64,000 nucleotides of DNA from Mucilaginibacter xinganensis (GTDB lineage: Bacteria > Bacteroidota > Bacteroidia > Sphingobacteriales > Sphingobacteriaceae): contig NZ_CP022743.1 of the NCBI RefSeq assembly GCF_002257585.1, forward strand, positions 5,208,001 through 5,272,000. The letters are read 5' to 3'. Under the pieces are notes generated by a model that made no database searches, was not told the DNA's origin, and was given only the letters and a program-made list of their open reading frames with translations. A program made the position numbers and the translations under genes. This document shows, in pieces, positions 34,226 to 44,239 of this stretch. Position 1 is the first letter of the stretch. Each line of letters opens with the position of its first letter.

Positions 34226-35818
34226 TTACCGCTTTCTGTTTGTTGAATATAACACGTAGTTATCGCTCAGCATTGACAGGTTGAAGCCGGTATAGCCGGG
34301 AAAGCTTTTCATAATCATTTTCTCTTTTGGCCCGTTGTAACTCTCAGGTAACACGATGTAAAGCGGGCCTGAAAAACCATCGTAACGGTATTCATCCATA
34401 TCTATCTTTAAATCGTCAGCAATGGGCGACAGGTTGATAACCCGGTTATGCAGAATCTCCTGCCCTATTTCGTTTGATATAAAAACAAAAATGGCATTTT
34501 TATTTTCGCGGTCAAGTTTCATAACGGCGTTTAACGCCGACTGATCAATATTTATCTGCGAGATTCCGGAAACACCTTTTGCGCTCCGGTTTTGATTTAT
34601 ATCGTAACCTTTAACAAGGTAATTTACGCTGTAAACGGCAATCCCCAGGCATAAAACGCCAAAACCTACCTGATATCCGCGTTTTAGCCGGGCCACCAGG
34701 TAAAGCATTCCGGGCACCATCAACAAGCCAATTATTCTAAAATGCCGCGCTTCGTATGAAATATTAAGCTGCCGCAGATAGGCGATGGCAAAGAAAAGCA
34801 CTGCGCCAAAGTAGAACACCATAATAATTAACCGGTAGTTACTGTTTGGAACTTTGCGGACTAGCACATAGATTAATGTTAAGCTTAAAATGGCGAGAAC
34901 TATCAAAATAACCAAAGCCCATTGATGACTGAACATTGGCCGGCCAAAATTATACATCAGCCCGTGAAAAAAATCATCAAGCGAAAAACCGGAAAGAACA
35001 GGCGTTGACAACGGGAAGCTGAATGCTTCGGCACTTAACTTAAATCCTTTTGAAATAGTTGCGGGACTTTGCCCCTTTGACAAGAAAAACACATAAATGG
35101 CAGCCAGCGAAACAGCGGCGGGAACTCCTGTCCATAAACCTTTTTTAACCCATTCTAAAATACCGGCCCGGTAGGAGCACGTGCTTACCCATAGGCAAAA
35201 AAGGCCGGCAACGTACATCCAGATAAATGAGGACTTACAAAAGAAACCTATCCAGCCCGAAAAAAGGACAAACAGCACCATTTTCCACCCCGTTTTTTTA
35301 AATGAAAAACATCCATATAAAAACCACCCCTGGAATGCGAAAAGCAATACTTCGCCACCATTGTAAAAAACATAAGGGACAAAAAAAGCAAGCTGGCAAA
35401 CAATAAATACTAAGCTTAGTGCTGATATAAATGGTGTAAAGCCTATTTTTTTAAAAAAACAATAAAAGCCTGCCAGTCCGCAAAGCTGGGCCAGCGCAAC
35501 AGTTACCGCCATTGCCTGCCCTATATTAATATCCGCCGCAAGATTAAAAAAATATGGAACAAGATATTGTCCCGGCGACCACCACACAGAAAACTCGTCG
35601 TAGTTCTGTGAGATATCACTCTGATCAGGTGCCGATAGTACATTAAACCCACTACCCAGCCGCATACTTCGCAATATATTAAACCCATTCGCCGGGTCTG
35701 GAAAAAGCGCCGGCGGAATAAAAAACAGAACTACGCCCACAGCCAGTACAGCAATACCAACTACCAGCAGGATGATCTTATACGAAGAACTTTTTTGCGG
35801 AACCATCAGATTTACCAA
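34226..35818 (-). CDS. Polytopic membrane protein, GT-C glycosyltransferase-like
   Basis: This 530-residue protein has about ten hydrophobic segments, starting IILLVVGIAVLAVGVVLFFI. An extracytoplasmic loop follows helix 1, and a soluble C-terminal domain of about 110 residues follows the last helix. The arrangement is that of GT-C glycosyltransferases using lipid-linked sugars. I see no diagnostic motif, so the family is uncertain. It is the last gene of the 30-kb operon, 6 bp after a related-looking membrane protein. Confidence 0.6.
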   Translation of the reverse strand: MVNLMVPQKSSSYKIILLVVGIAVLAVGVVLFFIPPALFPDPANGFNILRSMRLGSGFNVLSAPDQSDISQNYDEFSVWWSPGQYLVPYFFNLAADINIGQAMAVTVALAQLCGLAGFYCFFKKIGFTPFISALSLVFIVCQLAFFVPYVFYNGGEVLLFAFQGWFLYGCFSFKKTGWKMVLFVLFSGWIGFFCKSSFIWMYVAGLFCLWVSTCSYRAGILEWVKKGLWTGVPAAVSLAAIYVFFLSKGQSPATISKGFKLSAEAFSFPLSTPVLSGFSLDDFFHGLMYNFGRPMFSHQWALVILIVLAILSLTLIYVLVRKVPNSNYRLIIMVFYFGAVLFFAIAYLRQLNISYEARHFRIIGLLMVPGMLYLVARLKRGYQVGFGVLCLGIAVYSVNYLVKGYDINQNRSAKGVSGISQINIDQSALNAVMKLDRENKNAIFVFISNEIGQEILHNRVINLSPIADDLKIDMDEYRYDGFSGPLYIVLPESYNGPKEKMIMKSFPGYTGFNLSMLSDNYVLYSTNRKR

Positions 35819-35824
35819 TTAATA

Positions 35825-37135
35825 TTACCTGTCATATTTTTCCAAAAAATACGATACGTTATCACTGAAAATATTGCATGTGGGTTTAATGCCCACAGTT
35901 TTATTTTGAAAGTGCACCCGATATTTTTCGGTAAGCTCTTTATCGGCTCCGTAATGCTTTAAAAAAAAAGCGTTGTTTAACGAGATAGCATCAGAATACC
36001 CCAGGCTAACAAATCCCAATAGCACATAAATTACTATAGGGGCCATTTTAAGATAGCCCGATTTCACAAACTTAAACAGATAAGTAAAGAAAACATAAAC
36101 GAACACCGGAATTATCGGAATCAAAAATCTCGTATCGTAATAGGGCCACAAAAAAATCATCACCAGGTAGGTTAAAAACACCCAAAATGCAAAATGATCA
36201 ATCAATTTCAGTTTAACAGTGGCTCTAAAAAAAATAAATAATGCTGCACCTCCTGTTATAACCAGCAAATATTGAGCGTTGTCAAACCCTTTTATGGTCA
36301 CAACACCCGCAAGTTTGCTGTACGGAATATTCCAGATCAACTCGCCAAGCTCTTTAAAATGCAATGATAACCGGCCGGCTATCGAAAGGGGGTCTTTAAT
36401 CATCAGCGTCAAATCCAGTTGGCGTAAATAATCAACTTTGGTTTGCAAAAAGGGCAGTTTGATAATAAACACGGCTAAAGCCGCCGAAATCACAACAAAT
36501 ACCGAAAGCAACAGCACCCAGTAAGCCGCAATTTTTGCCCGGTTAGTATAAATAAGATAAAGAACCATGCCAGGGGCTATGGCAACCCCTGCGGTGCGGA
36601 CATAAATACTTGCAGCAGTGAACAGCAGCGCTGCTGCAACAAAGATCACAGAGCCTTCAAAAAATTTTGTCCAGCAATAAATACCCGATATAAAAAGTGC
36701 AGCAAATAATTGGTCGGACACCGGCAAAGTAAAATGCTTGATATTGATAAACGATAACATCACCAGCGAAAAAAAGAAGAGCTTATTATCAATATATAAC
36801 ACTTTTGTAAGCATGTAGCAGGCTACCAGCGTACACAATATATTAACCGCGGTAATTGACATGGAGTTTAACAAGTGTAGCTTGTTAAGTAAAAACAAAA
36901 GCTGCGGATAGCCATGCGGTAACACGTCATGTGCTAAATTGCTGTTCGTATCCAGTGTCCCGTTTAACAATTCCAGGATATTCAGATACCTGATGCCATC
37001 GGTTATAAGCCGCAGCGGGGTGAAAATATTAAGCAACACCAGCAGTGCAACTATGCAGAACAAGCCAACGGTTAACGGGGTATTAAAATAGTTTAAGCCG
37101 GTTGCGGCTTTATCCTGTTTGGCTGACTGTATCAA
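35825..37135 (-). CDS. Polytopic membrane protein, possible GT-C glycosyltransferase
   Basis: This 436-residue protein has about eleven hydrophobic segments (LTVGLFCIVALLVLLNIF first) and a short C-terminal tail. It resembles ArnT/PMT-type architecture, though the first-loop acidic motif is not obvious (LRLITDGIRYLNIL carries one Asp). Start overlaps the acetyltransferase stop by 4 bp (ATGA), so translation is coupled. Confidence 0.55.
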   Translation of the reverse strand: MIQSAKQDKAATGLNYFNTPLTVGLFCIVALLVLLNIFTPLRLITDGIRYLNILELLNGTLDTNSNLAHDVLPHGYPQLLFLLNKLHLLNSMSITAVNILCTLVACYMLTKVLYIDNKLFFFSLVMLSFINIKHFTLPVSDQLFAALFISGIYCWTKFFEGSVIFVAAALLFTAASIYVRTAGVAIAPGMVLYLIYTNRAKIAAYWVLLLSVFVVISAALAVFIIKLPFLQTKVDYLRQLDLTLMIKDPLSIAGRLSLHFKELGELIWNIPYSKLAGVVTIKGFDNAQYLLVITGGAALFIFFRATVKLKLIDHFAFWVFLTYLVMIFLWPYYDTRFLIPIIPVFVYVFFTYLFKFVKSGYLKMAPIVIYVLLGFVSLGYSDAISLNNAFFLKHYGADKELTEKYRVHFQNKTVGIKPTCNIFSDNVSYFLEKYDR

Positions 37136-37704
37136 TCTGTCTTCATTTGGCTAAAAATTCTCTTGCGGACCATCACTGCCGGGTTCCCCTGGTAAATACA
37201 CCAGGCATCAAGGTTTTTATTAGCTACTGAGCCGCTGGTAAGCACCGCATGTGATGCGGCAACAACACCCGGGTTAACAATTCCACCGGCACAAATCCAT
37301 ACACCGTCTTCCAGTATCACCTTCCGGGTTATCAGGTCAAACGTCGCCTTTTTATAGTCATGCCCCCCGGTGAGAATCACAGCACCCTGCGAGATGCATA
37401 CATTTTCACCTATCACTACATCAACAAGGCAGTCAATCCATACATTTTCCCCAATCCAGCTGTTATGGCCAATAGTTAAGCGCCAGGGATATTTGACGCT
37501 TACACCCGGTTTTATGTTAACGCCTTTCCCTATTTTAGCACCAAACAGCCGAAGAAAAAATACCTTCACCGCCCGTGAAGGCACCAGCCCGCTGGTTAAA
37601 AAAATCCAGTTGACATAATACCATAACAGGCGCTTTAATGCACTGCCGCCTGGCTGATAAGGTGCGTTATTATATAATGAAAGGTCAGTTTGCTTCATCG
37701 CCAT
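37132..37704 (-). CDS. Hexapeptide-repeat acetyltransferase (WcaF-like)
   Basis: This 190-residue left-handed beta-helix acyltransferase has hexad repeats (IGKGVNIKPGVSV, IGENVWID, IGENVCISQGAVIL, GGHDYKKATFDL, IYQGNPAVMVRKR). The WcaF/colanic acid acetyltransferase type uses acetyl-CoA to O-acetylate a sugar precursor. It overlaps the exosortase-fusion gene by 20 bp. M3 (37698) is an alternative start. Confidence 0.88.
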   Translation of the reverse strand: MAMKQTDLSLYNNAPYQPGGSALKRLLWYYVNWIFLTSGLVPSRAVKVFFLRLFGAKIGKGVNIKPGVSVKYPWRLTIGHNSWIGENVWIDCLVDVVIGENVCISQGAVILTGGHDYKKATFDLITRKVILEDGVWICAGGIVNPGVVAASHAVLTSGSVANKNLDAWCIYQGNPAVMVRKRIFSQMKTD

Positions 37705-39139
37705 TAGTCAATGCATCATTGTGTTTCACCCAAAAATAAAGTGTTACGGCAATAAGTACATACATAATCAAATTAAAAATGGTATGGTGATCAACTATTC
37801 GGTTCTGGTTTTTACCCCAGAACAAAGAAAGCAGCACAAACCGCAAAATATTCAATGCTTCAATACCCAGTATGCCGCAAATAATAAAAATCAGCTTCGA
37901 TTTAAGTTTTGCCGGGTAAGCTAAAACAAATGCTGAAAAAAAACTAATCAGACCTAAACCCAGGCACGAGTAAACCAACACTATAACACCTTTTCCTGCC
38001 ACCAGCAGTTCATATTCATTTGTAATTGCCGTAAAGCCAAACCAGGAAAGCACCGCTACACTGCCTCTTAACAGCGCCAATCTGAGCCACCTGATGTAGT
38101 TCAAATGGTCGGCTATAAATGCGCTGTAATGGTTTCCCGGCGCCGTGATACCGAAAATAAATATATTGAAATAGTAAAATGCAGCAAAAAGCACCAGGAA
38201 AGTAATAACGAACCTGAGCGGTCCGATGCTTTTGCCGGTTTTTTTTAATTGAGGCTGGTCCTGTTTAAGGATCTCATCAATTTTCACATCAATTATCAGG
38301 CGGAACCAAAATGCCTGCAAAAAGTGAAAGATAACACCAATGCGGCCGTCCAATATGCCCAGCTGAAAAAATAGCCGGTAAATAAAATACAGCATCGGCC
38401 TAACGTAACGGGGCAATTTCCACCAAAACTGTTTTAACCATGCCGTACGTTCATCAGGCGAGCCCCAAAAATGCGGCTTAACCGTTTGCGACCGCATCTC
38501 CAGCATCCGTTCAACTTCCTCCTGCGCTACGAGGTCGCTATAGCGGTTGTGCTTTTCTATCCAAAAACTTATTTTATTCTCTTTTAAGTTCTCCTCTAAA
38601 ATGTAGCCATCTTTCCATATCGCGGTTTTTCCGGGTACAATTAAACGGTGGTCCATATTCTCATTTAAATCAGAATATCCCTTACCAAAACGGATCATCT
38701 TCAACAGGTAAAAAGGCGAATAGCCCCCATGCCTTATCCACCGGCCTTTAAAAAAGTTTTTACGGTTAAAGTAAATCCCATCTAAGTCCCGGTTATCTGC
38801 ATCGCTGAATTTTGCCAAACGGGCGCTTAACTCCGGGGTTACTACCTGGTCTGCATCCAAACAAATTACCCAGGGCGTTTCAACCGGAAAATTTTTCAAT
38901 GCAAAATCCCATTGAGCCGGATGGTTTATGAAATTGTTATGCAAAATTTTTGCACCGGCCTGTTCAGCTATCGCTAAAGTATTGTCGGTACTGCCTGAAT
39001 CTAAAATAAAAAGCGGGGCATCAAGTTGTTTGATGGATTCAAGCAGCCGGGGCAGATGAACCTCCTCATTGAAAGTGATAATAATAAATGAAAACTGGCC
39101 GTTCACTATAACTTTGCTTTGATAATCATGGATTTCCAA
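37685..39139 (-). CDS. GT2 glycosyltransferase fused to an exosortase-like membrane domain
   Basis: In this 484-residue protein, residues about 16-250 form a GT2 domain (FSFIIITFNEEVHL, FILDSGSTDNTL, and the DxD at D95-D97 in CLDADQV) of the WaaE/KdtX-like kind. The C-terminal half is a polytopic membrane domain with, in order, a Cys in VYSCLGLG (C392), an Arg in NILRFVLL (R433) and a His pair in VDHHTIFN (H451/H452). This is the Cys-Arg-His order and spacing of exosortases/archaeosortases. It overlaps the methyltransferase gene by 34 bp. A GTG at 39106 overlapping the upstream TAG is an alternative start. No obvious sorting-signal protein is in the window. Confidence 0.75.
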   Translation of the reverse strand: MEIHDYQSKVIVNGQFSFIIITFNEEVHLPRLLESIKQLDAPLFILDSGSTDNTLAIAEQAGAKILHNNFINHPAQWDFALKNFPVETPWVICLDADQVVTPELSARLAKFSDADNRDLDGIYFNRKNFFKGRWIRHGGYSPFYLLKMIRFGKGYSDLNENMDHRLIVPGKTAIWKDGYILEENLKENKISFWIEKHNRYSDLVAQEEVERMLEMRSQTVKPHFWGSPDERTAWLKQFWWKLPRYVRPMLYFIYRLFFQLGILDGRIGVIFHFLQAFWFRLIIDVKIDEILKQDQPQLKKTGKSIGPLRFVITFLVLFAAFYYFNIFIFGITAPGNHYSAFIADHLNYIRWLRLALLRGSVAVLSWFGFTAITNEYELLVAGKGVIVLVYSCLGLGLISFFSAFVLAYPAKLKSKLIFIICGILGIEALNILRFVLLSLFWGKNQNRIVDHHTIFNLIMYVLIAVTLYFWVKHNDALTNGDEAN

Positions 39140-39723
39140 AAGTAAGGGAACCTGCCACAGCCTGTAAATGAAACCACGGTAAAACCGGCATTGGTTAACA
39201 CCCGGCTTAACGTTTTCCGCGACCAGAATTTAATATGCCCGCCAAGCCAAAGCGGATCCAAATGTGAATCCCAGCGATTGAAGATGCTCAGGGTTAAATT
39301 TTTCAGGTACCCGTGGTAAGGCGTGGTTAAAATCAATTCGCCCCCGGGCGTTAACTGCCGCTTACAAAAATCAATAAATGCTTCCGGGTTGTATAAATGC
39401 TCAATTACCTCCGTTGATATAATGGTATCAAACCCGCTGTCAGCCAACTCAACCGGTAAAGCATCTGACGATAAGTCCTGCACAAAAAAGCGGTCCGGAT
39501 TAGTCTGCCGGGCAATAGCAATTCCTTTTTCAGAAGCATCTGTACCGTAGGCATTATACCCGTTTTCAATAAGGTAGTTAACTAAATAGCCATTGCCGCA
39601 GCCCAGGTCAAGAATATACTTGTTTTTAGTTTGATCAATTAAGCTGATCAAATCATTTAGCTGGTAGCCAAAGTTATGCGTAGGCCCTGCACTATGAAAA
39701 CCATAATCTTTATAATCAGCCAT
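39106..39723 (-). CDS. Class I SAM-dependent methyltransferase
   Basis: This 205-residue methyltransferase has SAM motif I ILDLGCGNGYLVNYL, an acidic post-I (YGTDASEKGI), and motif IV FDTIISTEVIEHL, of the UbiG/Methyltransf_11 type. Its place in the operon suggests it methylates a sugar or lipid-linked glycan intermediate. It overlaps the GT4 gene by 8 bp. Confidence 0.88.
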   Translation of the reverse strand: MADYKDYGFHSAGPTHNFGYQLNDLISLIDQTKNKYILDLGCGNGYLVNYLIENGYNAYGTDASEKGIAIARQTNPDRFFVQDLSSDALPVELADSGFDTIISTEVIEHLYNPEAFIDFCKRQLTPGGELILTTPYHGYLKNLTLSIFNRWDSHLDPLWLGGHIKFWSRKTLSRVLTNAGFTVVSFTGCGRFPYFWKSMIIKAKL

Positions 39724-40849
39724 TTATTATAGTATTATACATGTCCCTATATTCTTTAATCAACTTAACCTCGTCAAAATCAGTATGGATAATATCGGGC
39801 GCTTTTTCCCTGATGTTGTTCAATGCCTCCTGCTGTCCGTGAATAAAATTAATCATATTACTCACAGCTGCTGCATTTAGTTCACATTGCCAGCCCAGTT
39901 TTTTTTCGATAACGTAGCCGCACAAACCAACGAAAGGACTTACCAACACCGCAGTGCCCTGGCTCAGGCTTTCGATGATCACGTTCCCAAAATTCTCATC
40001 GTGCGAAGGTAAAATAAGCAGCTGATGCTCACGCAATAGTTTAAACTTATTGTCACTTTGAAAACCGGCCCATATAACATTCCCATCCACAGCATTTTTT
40101 GTCGCCAATGCTTTCATTTCATTCACATAATTAACGTTGCCGTCGCCGGCAATAGTCAGTCGGTAGGGGAAGGTTAAAAACGGCAAGGCATTTATTAAAA
40201 TATCAAGGCCCTTTTTCTCCTCCACTCTAGAAAAAAAGAGCAGTTTAAAAATATCAGGGGTTGGACAAGCCACCGGAACTTCAGCAGGCAGCTTTACAAA
40301 GTTTGGTAAGTTAATTATTCTTTTAGGTGTAACAATAGCGGCAATAGCATCGCTTTCCCTTTTTGATGTTACGTGGATAATGCTCCTTTTGAGCATTGGC
40401 TTGCCCAACAAATGATGAATGAGCCATTTAGTGCCTATATTTTTATTTTGAAAAGAATAAGGGCTTAGTGTGCCCCTAGGCGACACCACAACCGGAACAT
40501 TGCGTACCAGCCCGATTAAACACGAAAACAGTGATACCAGGTTCCACCAGGCATGAATATGTATTACATCAAAAGTATTCGCTTCTTTCCATAATTTACC
40601 TAACAACGCCGGCGAAAAATGGCTGTGATCTTTAGTGATCCTTTTAAAGTAGGTTACCGTAACTCCATCAACATCAAGAGGCTTATTGGGTGCTACGTTT
40701 AACTCGGTTTTTCCGTTGGCGGTGGTTGCGTAAACCTCAGTATAAACTCCCGCCTTTGACAGTTGCTCGCTTAGCATAGATACAGACATGGTTGGCCCGC
40801 CGTAAATAAAAGCAGGTTTGTAGGCAGCGCAGATCTGTAAAACCCTCAA
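39716..40849 (-). CDS. Glycosyltransferase, GT4 family
   Basis: This 377-residue GT-B enzyme has an N-terminal acceptor domain with a Gly-rich loop (PAFIYGGPTMSVSMLSEQL) and IHIHAWWNL. The C-terminal donor domain has LLFFSRVEEKKGLDILI and the Ex7E motif in SHDENFGNVIIESLSQG. A retaining transferase is expected. It overlaps the Wzy-like gene by 4 bp. Confidence 0.92.
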   Translation of the reverse strand: MRVLQICAAYKPAFIYGGPTMSVSMLSEQLSKAGVYTEVYATTANGKTELNVAPNKPLDVDGVTVTYFKRITKDHSHFSPALLGKLWKEANTFDVIHIHAWWNLVSLFSCLIGLVRNVPVVVSPRGTLSPYSFQNKNIGTKWLIHHLLGKPMLKRSIIHVTSKRESDAIAAIVTPKRIINLPNFVKLPAEVPVACPTPDIFKLLFFSRVEEKKGLDILINALPFLTFPYRLTIAGDGNVNYVNEMKALATKNAVDGNVIWAGFQSDNKFKLLREHQLLILPSHDENFGNVIIESLSQGTAVLVSPFVGLCGYVIEKKLGWQCELNAAAVSNMINFIHGQQEALNNIREKAPDIIHTDFDEVKLIKEYRDMYNTIING

Positions 40850-42249
40850 ATTTCTTTTAATATATTTCTGGAGCGCAGTATTTTAAAAACTATCAGCATG
40901 GTGACATAACTCCAAAAAACTGAATTGATCAAAAACTCGAAGCTAAGCCCCCGCCAGAATATTTGAAACAGCCCACTGAAAATCAGCGCTGTACCTAAAA
41001 TATAACCGCCAAACATTTCTTCCGCTTTGCAGGCTATTATTTGCGCCACGGCACCGTATGCAAACAGGAAAATAAAAATTCCCATGGCGCCGTAAGATAA
41101 ATAAGCATCAACTATGTAAGCCGGCTTTGCCGAAACATTCGAGTTTTTATTCACCACACCGGCTGCGTACACGCGCTCCATTATCAGGCTCTCTGTAATG
41201 GGCTTTGATGGCCACAATGCCCGTGGCACTATGGCTATTGCCGACTGTTTTAACAGCTGTAACCCGTAAAAATCCACTTTTTCAGGGGTGGATTTAACAT
41301 ATTTGGTGAACATTTCGATCTCGCTCAGCCTGAATACTAAGAACCCCCAGTTGCTGTTATCATCAGCATCTTTATTAAGCGCGGCATTTAATGCTATCTG
41401 GCTGGCATCGTCAACATTCTCCTCACCCGTCCAGGCTGTTCCGCGGAAACTGCTTACGTAAGCAGGTAAAAATATAAACAGCGATATTAACAACGGCACA
41501 AAAACCACCGTTACTATTTTTTTATAATTGGGATATAAAAAAATCCCCAAAACCAGGATGCTAATAATTATAGGCTCCTTAAATCCCGAAGTAAGCGCCT
41601 GGTACAGGTTAAAAAGGTATAACGCCAGACAGATCAGCGTATTCGTTATTTTTTGCAGGGGCAATGCAAATGCCAGCGCCAGCGTTCCGGCTATAAAACT
41701 CAGCGAGCTCAATTGAAAATAAAACTGCGACAGGCCCGGCAGCCTTAAAAACAGAATTGAAACAGGAAATGATATCAACGCAGTCATTAACAACAGGTTG
41801 GCTATTTTTTCTTTTTCAATATAATATTTTTTCTCAACCGGGTAATTCATAAAAAACAAGATCCCCGAAACAAACGCGGCATGTCCTAAGCAATAATAGC
41901 GCTGGCATTGTGCCGCAAGCTGTATCGCATCCTGGTCAAGCGCAAACAGGGTATTTGTCTTGCTTAAGTATTCATAACCTAAAAGGCTCAAAAAATAAAA
42001 TATCGATGTACAGCACATGTAACCGGCAAAAACAATCTGGATGATAAAGATTGGCCGCATTAATTGTTCACCGAACGTTCTGTCGGCAGGGAGTGGCTTT
42101 ATCTTCCCTGTTAACGTAACATAGAAAATAAAGAACGATCCAAGCCAGGCAATAAAATACGACGTAACAGGTGATGGCTCAAAGAGCATGGCAAGCGCCC
42201 ATGGCGCAAAGAGCAAAAAGAATTTTGTTATGTCATTGCCCTTTTTCAT
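40846..42249 (-). CDS. Wzy-like polysaccharide polymerase, exosortase-associated type
   Basis: This 467-residue membrane protein has about twelve helices and a large extracytoplasmic loop (about residues 270-370, PAYVSSFRGTAWTGEEN to AIVPRALWPSKP). The loop resembles O-antigen polymerase proteins that occur with exosortases in Bacteroidota (annotated elsewhere as exosortase Y-associated Wzy-like). It would join repeat units at the membrane. The neighbouring exosortase-fusion gene three genes downstream supports this family. Confidence 0.75.
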   Translation of the reverse strand: MKKGNDITKFFLLFAPWALAMLFEPSPVTSYFIAWLGSFFIFYVTLTGKIKPLPADRTFGEQLMRPIFIIQIVFAGYMCCTSIFYFLSLLGYEYLSKTNTLFALDQDAIQLAAQCQRYYCLGHAAFVSGILFFMNYPVEKKYYIEKEKIANLLLMTALISFPVSILFLRLPGLSQFYFQLSSLSFIAGTLALAFALPLQKITNTLICLALYLFNLYQALTSGFKEPIIISILVLGIFLYPNYKKIVTVVFVPLLISLFIFLPAYVSSFRGTAWTGEENVDDASQIALNAALNKDADDNSNWGFLVFRLSEIEMFTKYVKSTPEKVDFYGLQLLKQSAIAIVPRALWPSKPITESLIMERVYAAGVVNKNSNVSAKPAYIVDAYLSYGAMGIFIFLFAYGAVAQIIACKAEEMFGGYILGTALIFSGLFQIFWRGLSFEFLINSVFWSYVTMLIVFKILRSRNILKEI

Positions 42250-42252
42250 AAA

Positions 42253-43101
42253 TTAAGCCGGAATGCAAAACACATTACCACCCTCAACAGCTTCTGCCGT
42301 TTTTAAAAGTTCACATCCTACCGGCGTTATCTGGTACATGATGTAACCAAAAGATTGCAGGTATAACCAGCAATCAGCCATTTTTTGACCGCTTTTCAGC
42401 CAATAATTATCATCGTACTCAAAAATTATCCGCGGCTTATGCTTTTGCAGCGTTTTTGCAAGCCCTAATAAAACCTGGTACTCATATCCTTCCACATCAA
42501 TTTTTACCAAATCTAGTGAGTTAAGTAACTGGATTTCCGGGAGATCATCAGCAACTTTTATCAACACCCGCTGCTGATCTGTTCCCGTATAACCGGCGTT
42601 GTTTAAACTAAAGGTACCCTGGTTCCATGAAGTTTTATTTATCGTGAAATCAGCTTCCCCCTCTTTGTTAGATAAGGCATACGGTAACAGGGTAACATTT
42701 GCTGCCTTGTTTAACAAAACATTACGTCTGAATTTTTCCTGTAAATAATTTAAGGGTTCAAATGCATAAACCTTGCCGGCAGCGCCCGCACATTGCGACA
42801 TGCGGATACTTTGTAAGCCTATGTTTCCGCCAATATCCAACGCATTCCCCCCGCTCTTTAGCGAAATCCTGATCAGTTTATTTATTTCCGCTTCATACGT
42901 TCCGGTACTAAATATCGTCCACTCAATATAATTATCGGCGCTGGTATAAATAGCAATGTCCTCGTCGCTTAACCATACAATCCCTTCCTTTATGCTGGCC
43001 TTCAGCTTATCAGATGGCGTCAGCAAATTCGAAAGTCGTTCCTTTCCCGGCAGTTTCCAGTTTCGGGTAAAATCAAGTTTAATACGGTCAATGCGCTTCA
43101 T
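42253..43101 (-). CDS. FkbM family methyltransferase
   Basis: This 282-residue SAM-dependent methyltransferase has NALDIGGNIGLQSIRMSQ (motif I), YAFEPLNYLQEKFRRNV and SLDLVKIDVEGYEYQVL, the FkbM signatures. FkbM proteins O-methylate sugars or polyketides; here a glycan sugar is likely. It overlaps the preceding GT4 gene by 14 bp and ends 3 bp before the Wzy-like gene. Confidence 0.92.
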   Translation of the reverse strand: MKRIDRIKLDFTRNWKLPGKERLSNLLTPSDKLKASIKEGIVWLSDEDIAIYTSADNYIEWTIFSTGTYEAEINKLIRISLKSGGNALDIGGNIGLQSIRMSQCAGAAGKVYAFEPLNYLQEKFRRNVLLNKAANVTLLPYALSNKEGEADFTINKTSWNQGTFSLNNAGYTGTDQQRVLIKVADDLPEIQLLNSLDLVKIDVEGYEYQVLLGLAKTLQKHKPRIIFEYDDNYWLKSGQKMADCWLYLQSFGYIMYQITPVGCELLKTAEAVEGGNVFCIPA

Positions 43102-44239
43102 TCAATAACTTATTTTCAATTGCTTCCGCAATGTGTAAAAAATCCCAGTCTTTAATAATCAATTTTGATTGCCAGCCTAATTTAGTCAATCGGGCCTTGT
43201 CCGCCGTTAATTGTTGTAATTCATCCAGCAGGCTACCGGCATTGTTGCTCACAAAAACGGCCCCGTTTTTTCGGCCGGCTATTAAATCAGCAGCACAACC
43301 TACTTTGTCTGATGCAAGCACTGCTTTTCCACAAGCCATTGCTTCGTTTACACTTAGTCCCCAGGTTTCACTTTTCGAAGGCAGGCAAAACAAATCAGCA
43401 GCCTGGTACAAAACAGGCATATAAGTTTGATTTTTAAACCCGGTGAAGTGGATATTGCTACTTTTCACCATAGCCTTCAACTTATCCTCATCCGGGCCGT
43501 TGCCAGCCAAAAGCAAATGAACATCCGGCTTGTTTAACGCACTGAAAGCCTGCACCAACAATTCAAGGTTTTTAACCGGTTCAAATTTGCCGGCATACAA
43601 AACCAATATATCATTATTAGTTAAGCCTAAAGCTAACCGCAATTCATCTGCTTCCCTGCTCCTTTCAATTTCAAACCGGCTATTGTCAATGGCATGTGGC
43701 GCAAAACTTAGCTCTCCTTCTCTTAATCCGTACTTAAGGTAATAATCGTTGTTATTTTTCCCGACATAAAAGGCGTGGTCAATATGCCCGTATATCCATC
43801 TCAAAAATATATACCTAAGCGTTTTCCTCAAGCCACCCACCTCATTCAGTAAGGTGGAATCACCACGGAAATATATGGGTATTTTACCGTTAAAAAAACG
43901 GATTATTTTTAGATGAGACTGATAGGCCCAGCCAAAAACCAATAGGGCATCGGGATTATACTTTTTCACCTGCTCAATTGCACCCGGGGTTACTATTCCT
44001 TTAAAACGATGAGAGCCCGCATTGCCCGCAACATTTTCCATCCATTCAAACTCATAGCCTTCCAGCAGCGGAACATCCCACTTAATTGCTTTTTTAAATC
44101 CTTCGTCCTGTTTATCAACAGCACTTTCGCCCATTGTGTAAAACACCCTGACCGCTATTTTCCCCCGGTGGCTTAACAACTTAAATATAGGGGCGTAATA
44201 TTGGATAGGATGGGTTGTTATAATGGCCAGCTTCTTCAT
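43088..44239 (-). CDS. Glycosyltransferase, GT4 family
   Basis: This 383-residue GT-B enzyme starts LAIITTHPIQYYAPIFKLL, a form seen in polysaccharide GT4 proteins. The donor site has LYAGKFEPVKNLELLV and the Ex7E region KSETWGLSVNEAMACGKAV. It overlaps the next upstream gene by 4 bp (ATGA). Confidence 0.93.
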   Translation of the reverse strand: MKKLAIITTHPIQYYAPIFKLLSHRGKIAVRVFYTMGESAVDKQDEGFKKAIKWDVPLLEGYEFEWMENVAGNAGSHRFKGIVTPGAIEQVKKYNPDALLVFGWAYQSHLKIIRFFNGKIPIYFRGDSTLLNEVGGLRKTLRYIFLRWIYGHIDHAFYVGKNNNDYYLKYGLREGELSFAPHAIDNSRFEIERSREADELRLALGLTNNDILVLYAGKFEPVKNLELLVQAFSALNKPDVHLLLAGNGPDEDKLKAMVKSSNIHFTGFKNQTYMPVLYQAADLFCLPSKSETWGLSVNEAMACGKAVLASDKVGCAADLIAGRKNGAVFVSNNAGSLLDELQQLTADKARLTKLGWQSKLIIKDWDFLHIAEAIENKLLNEAH

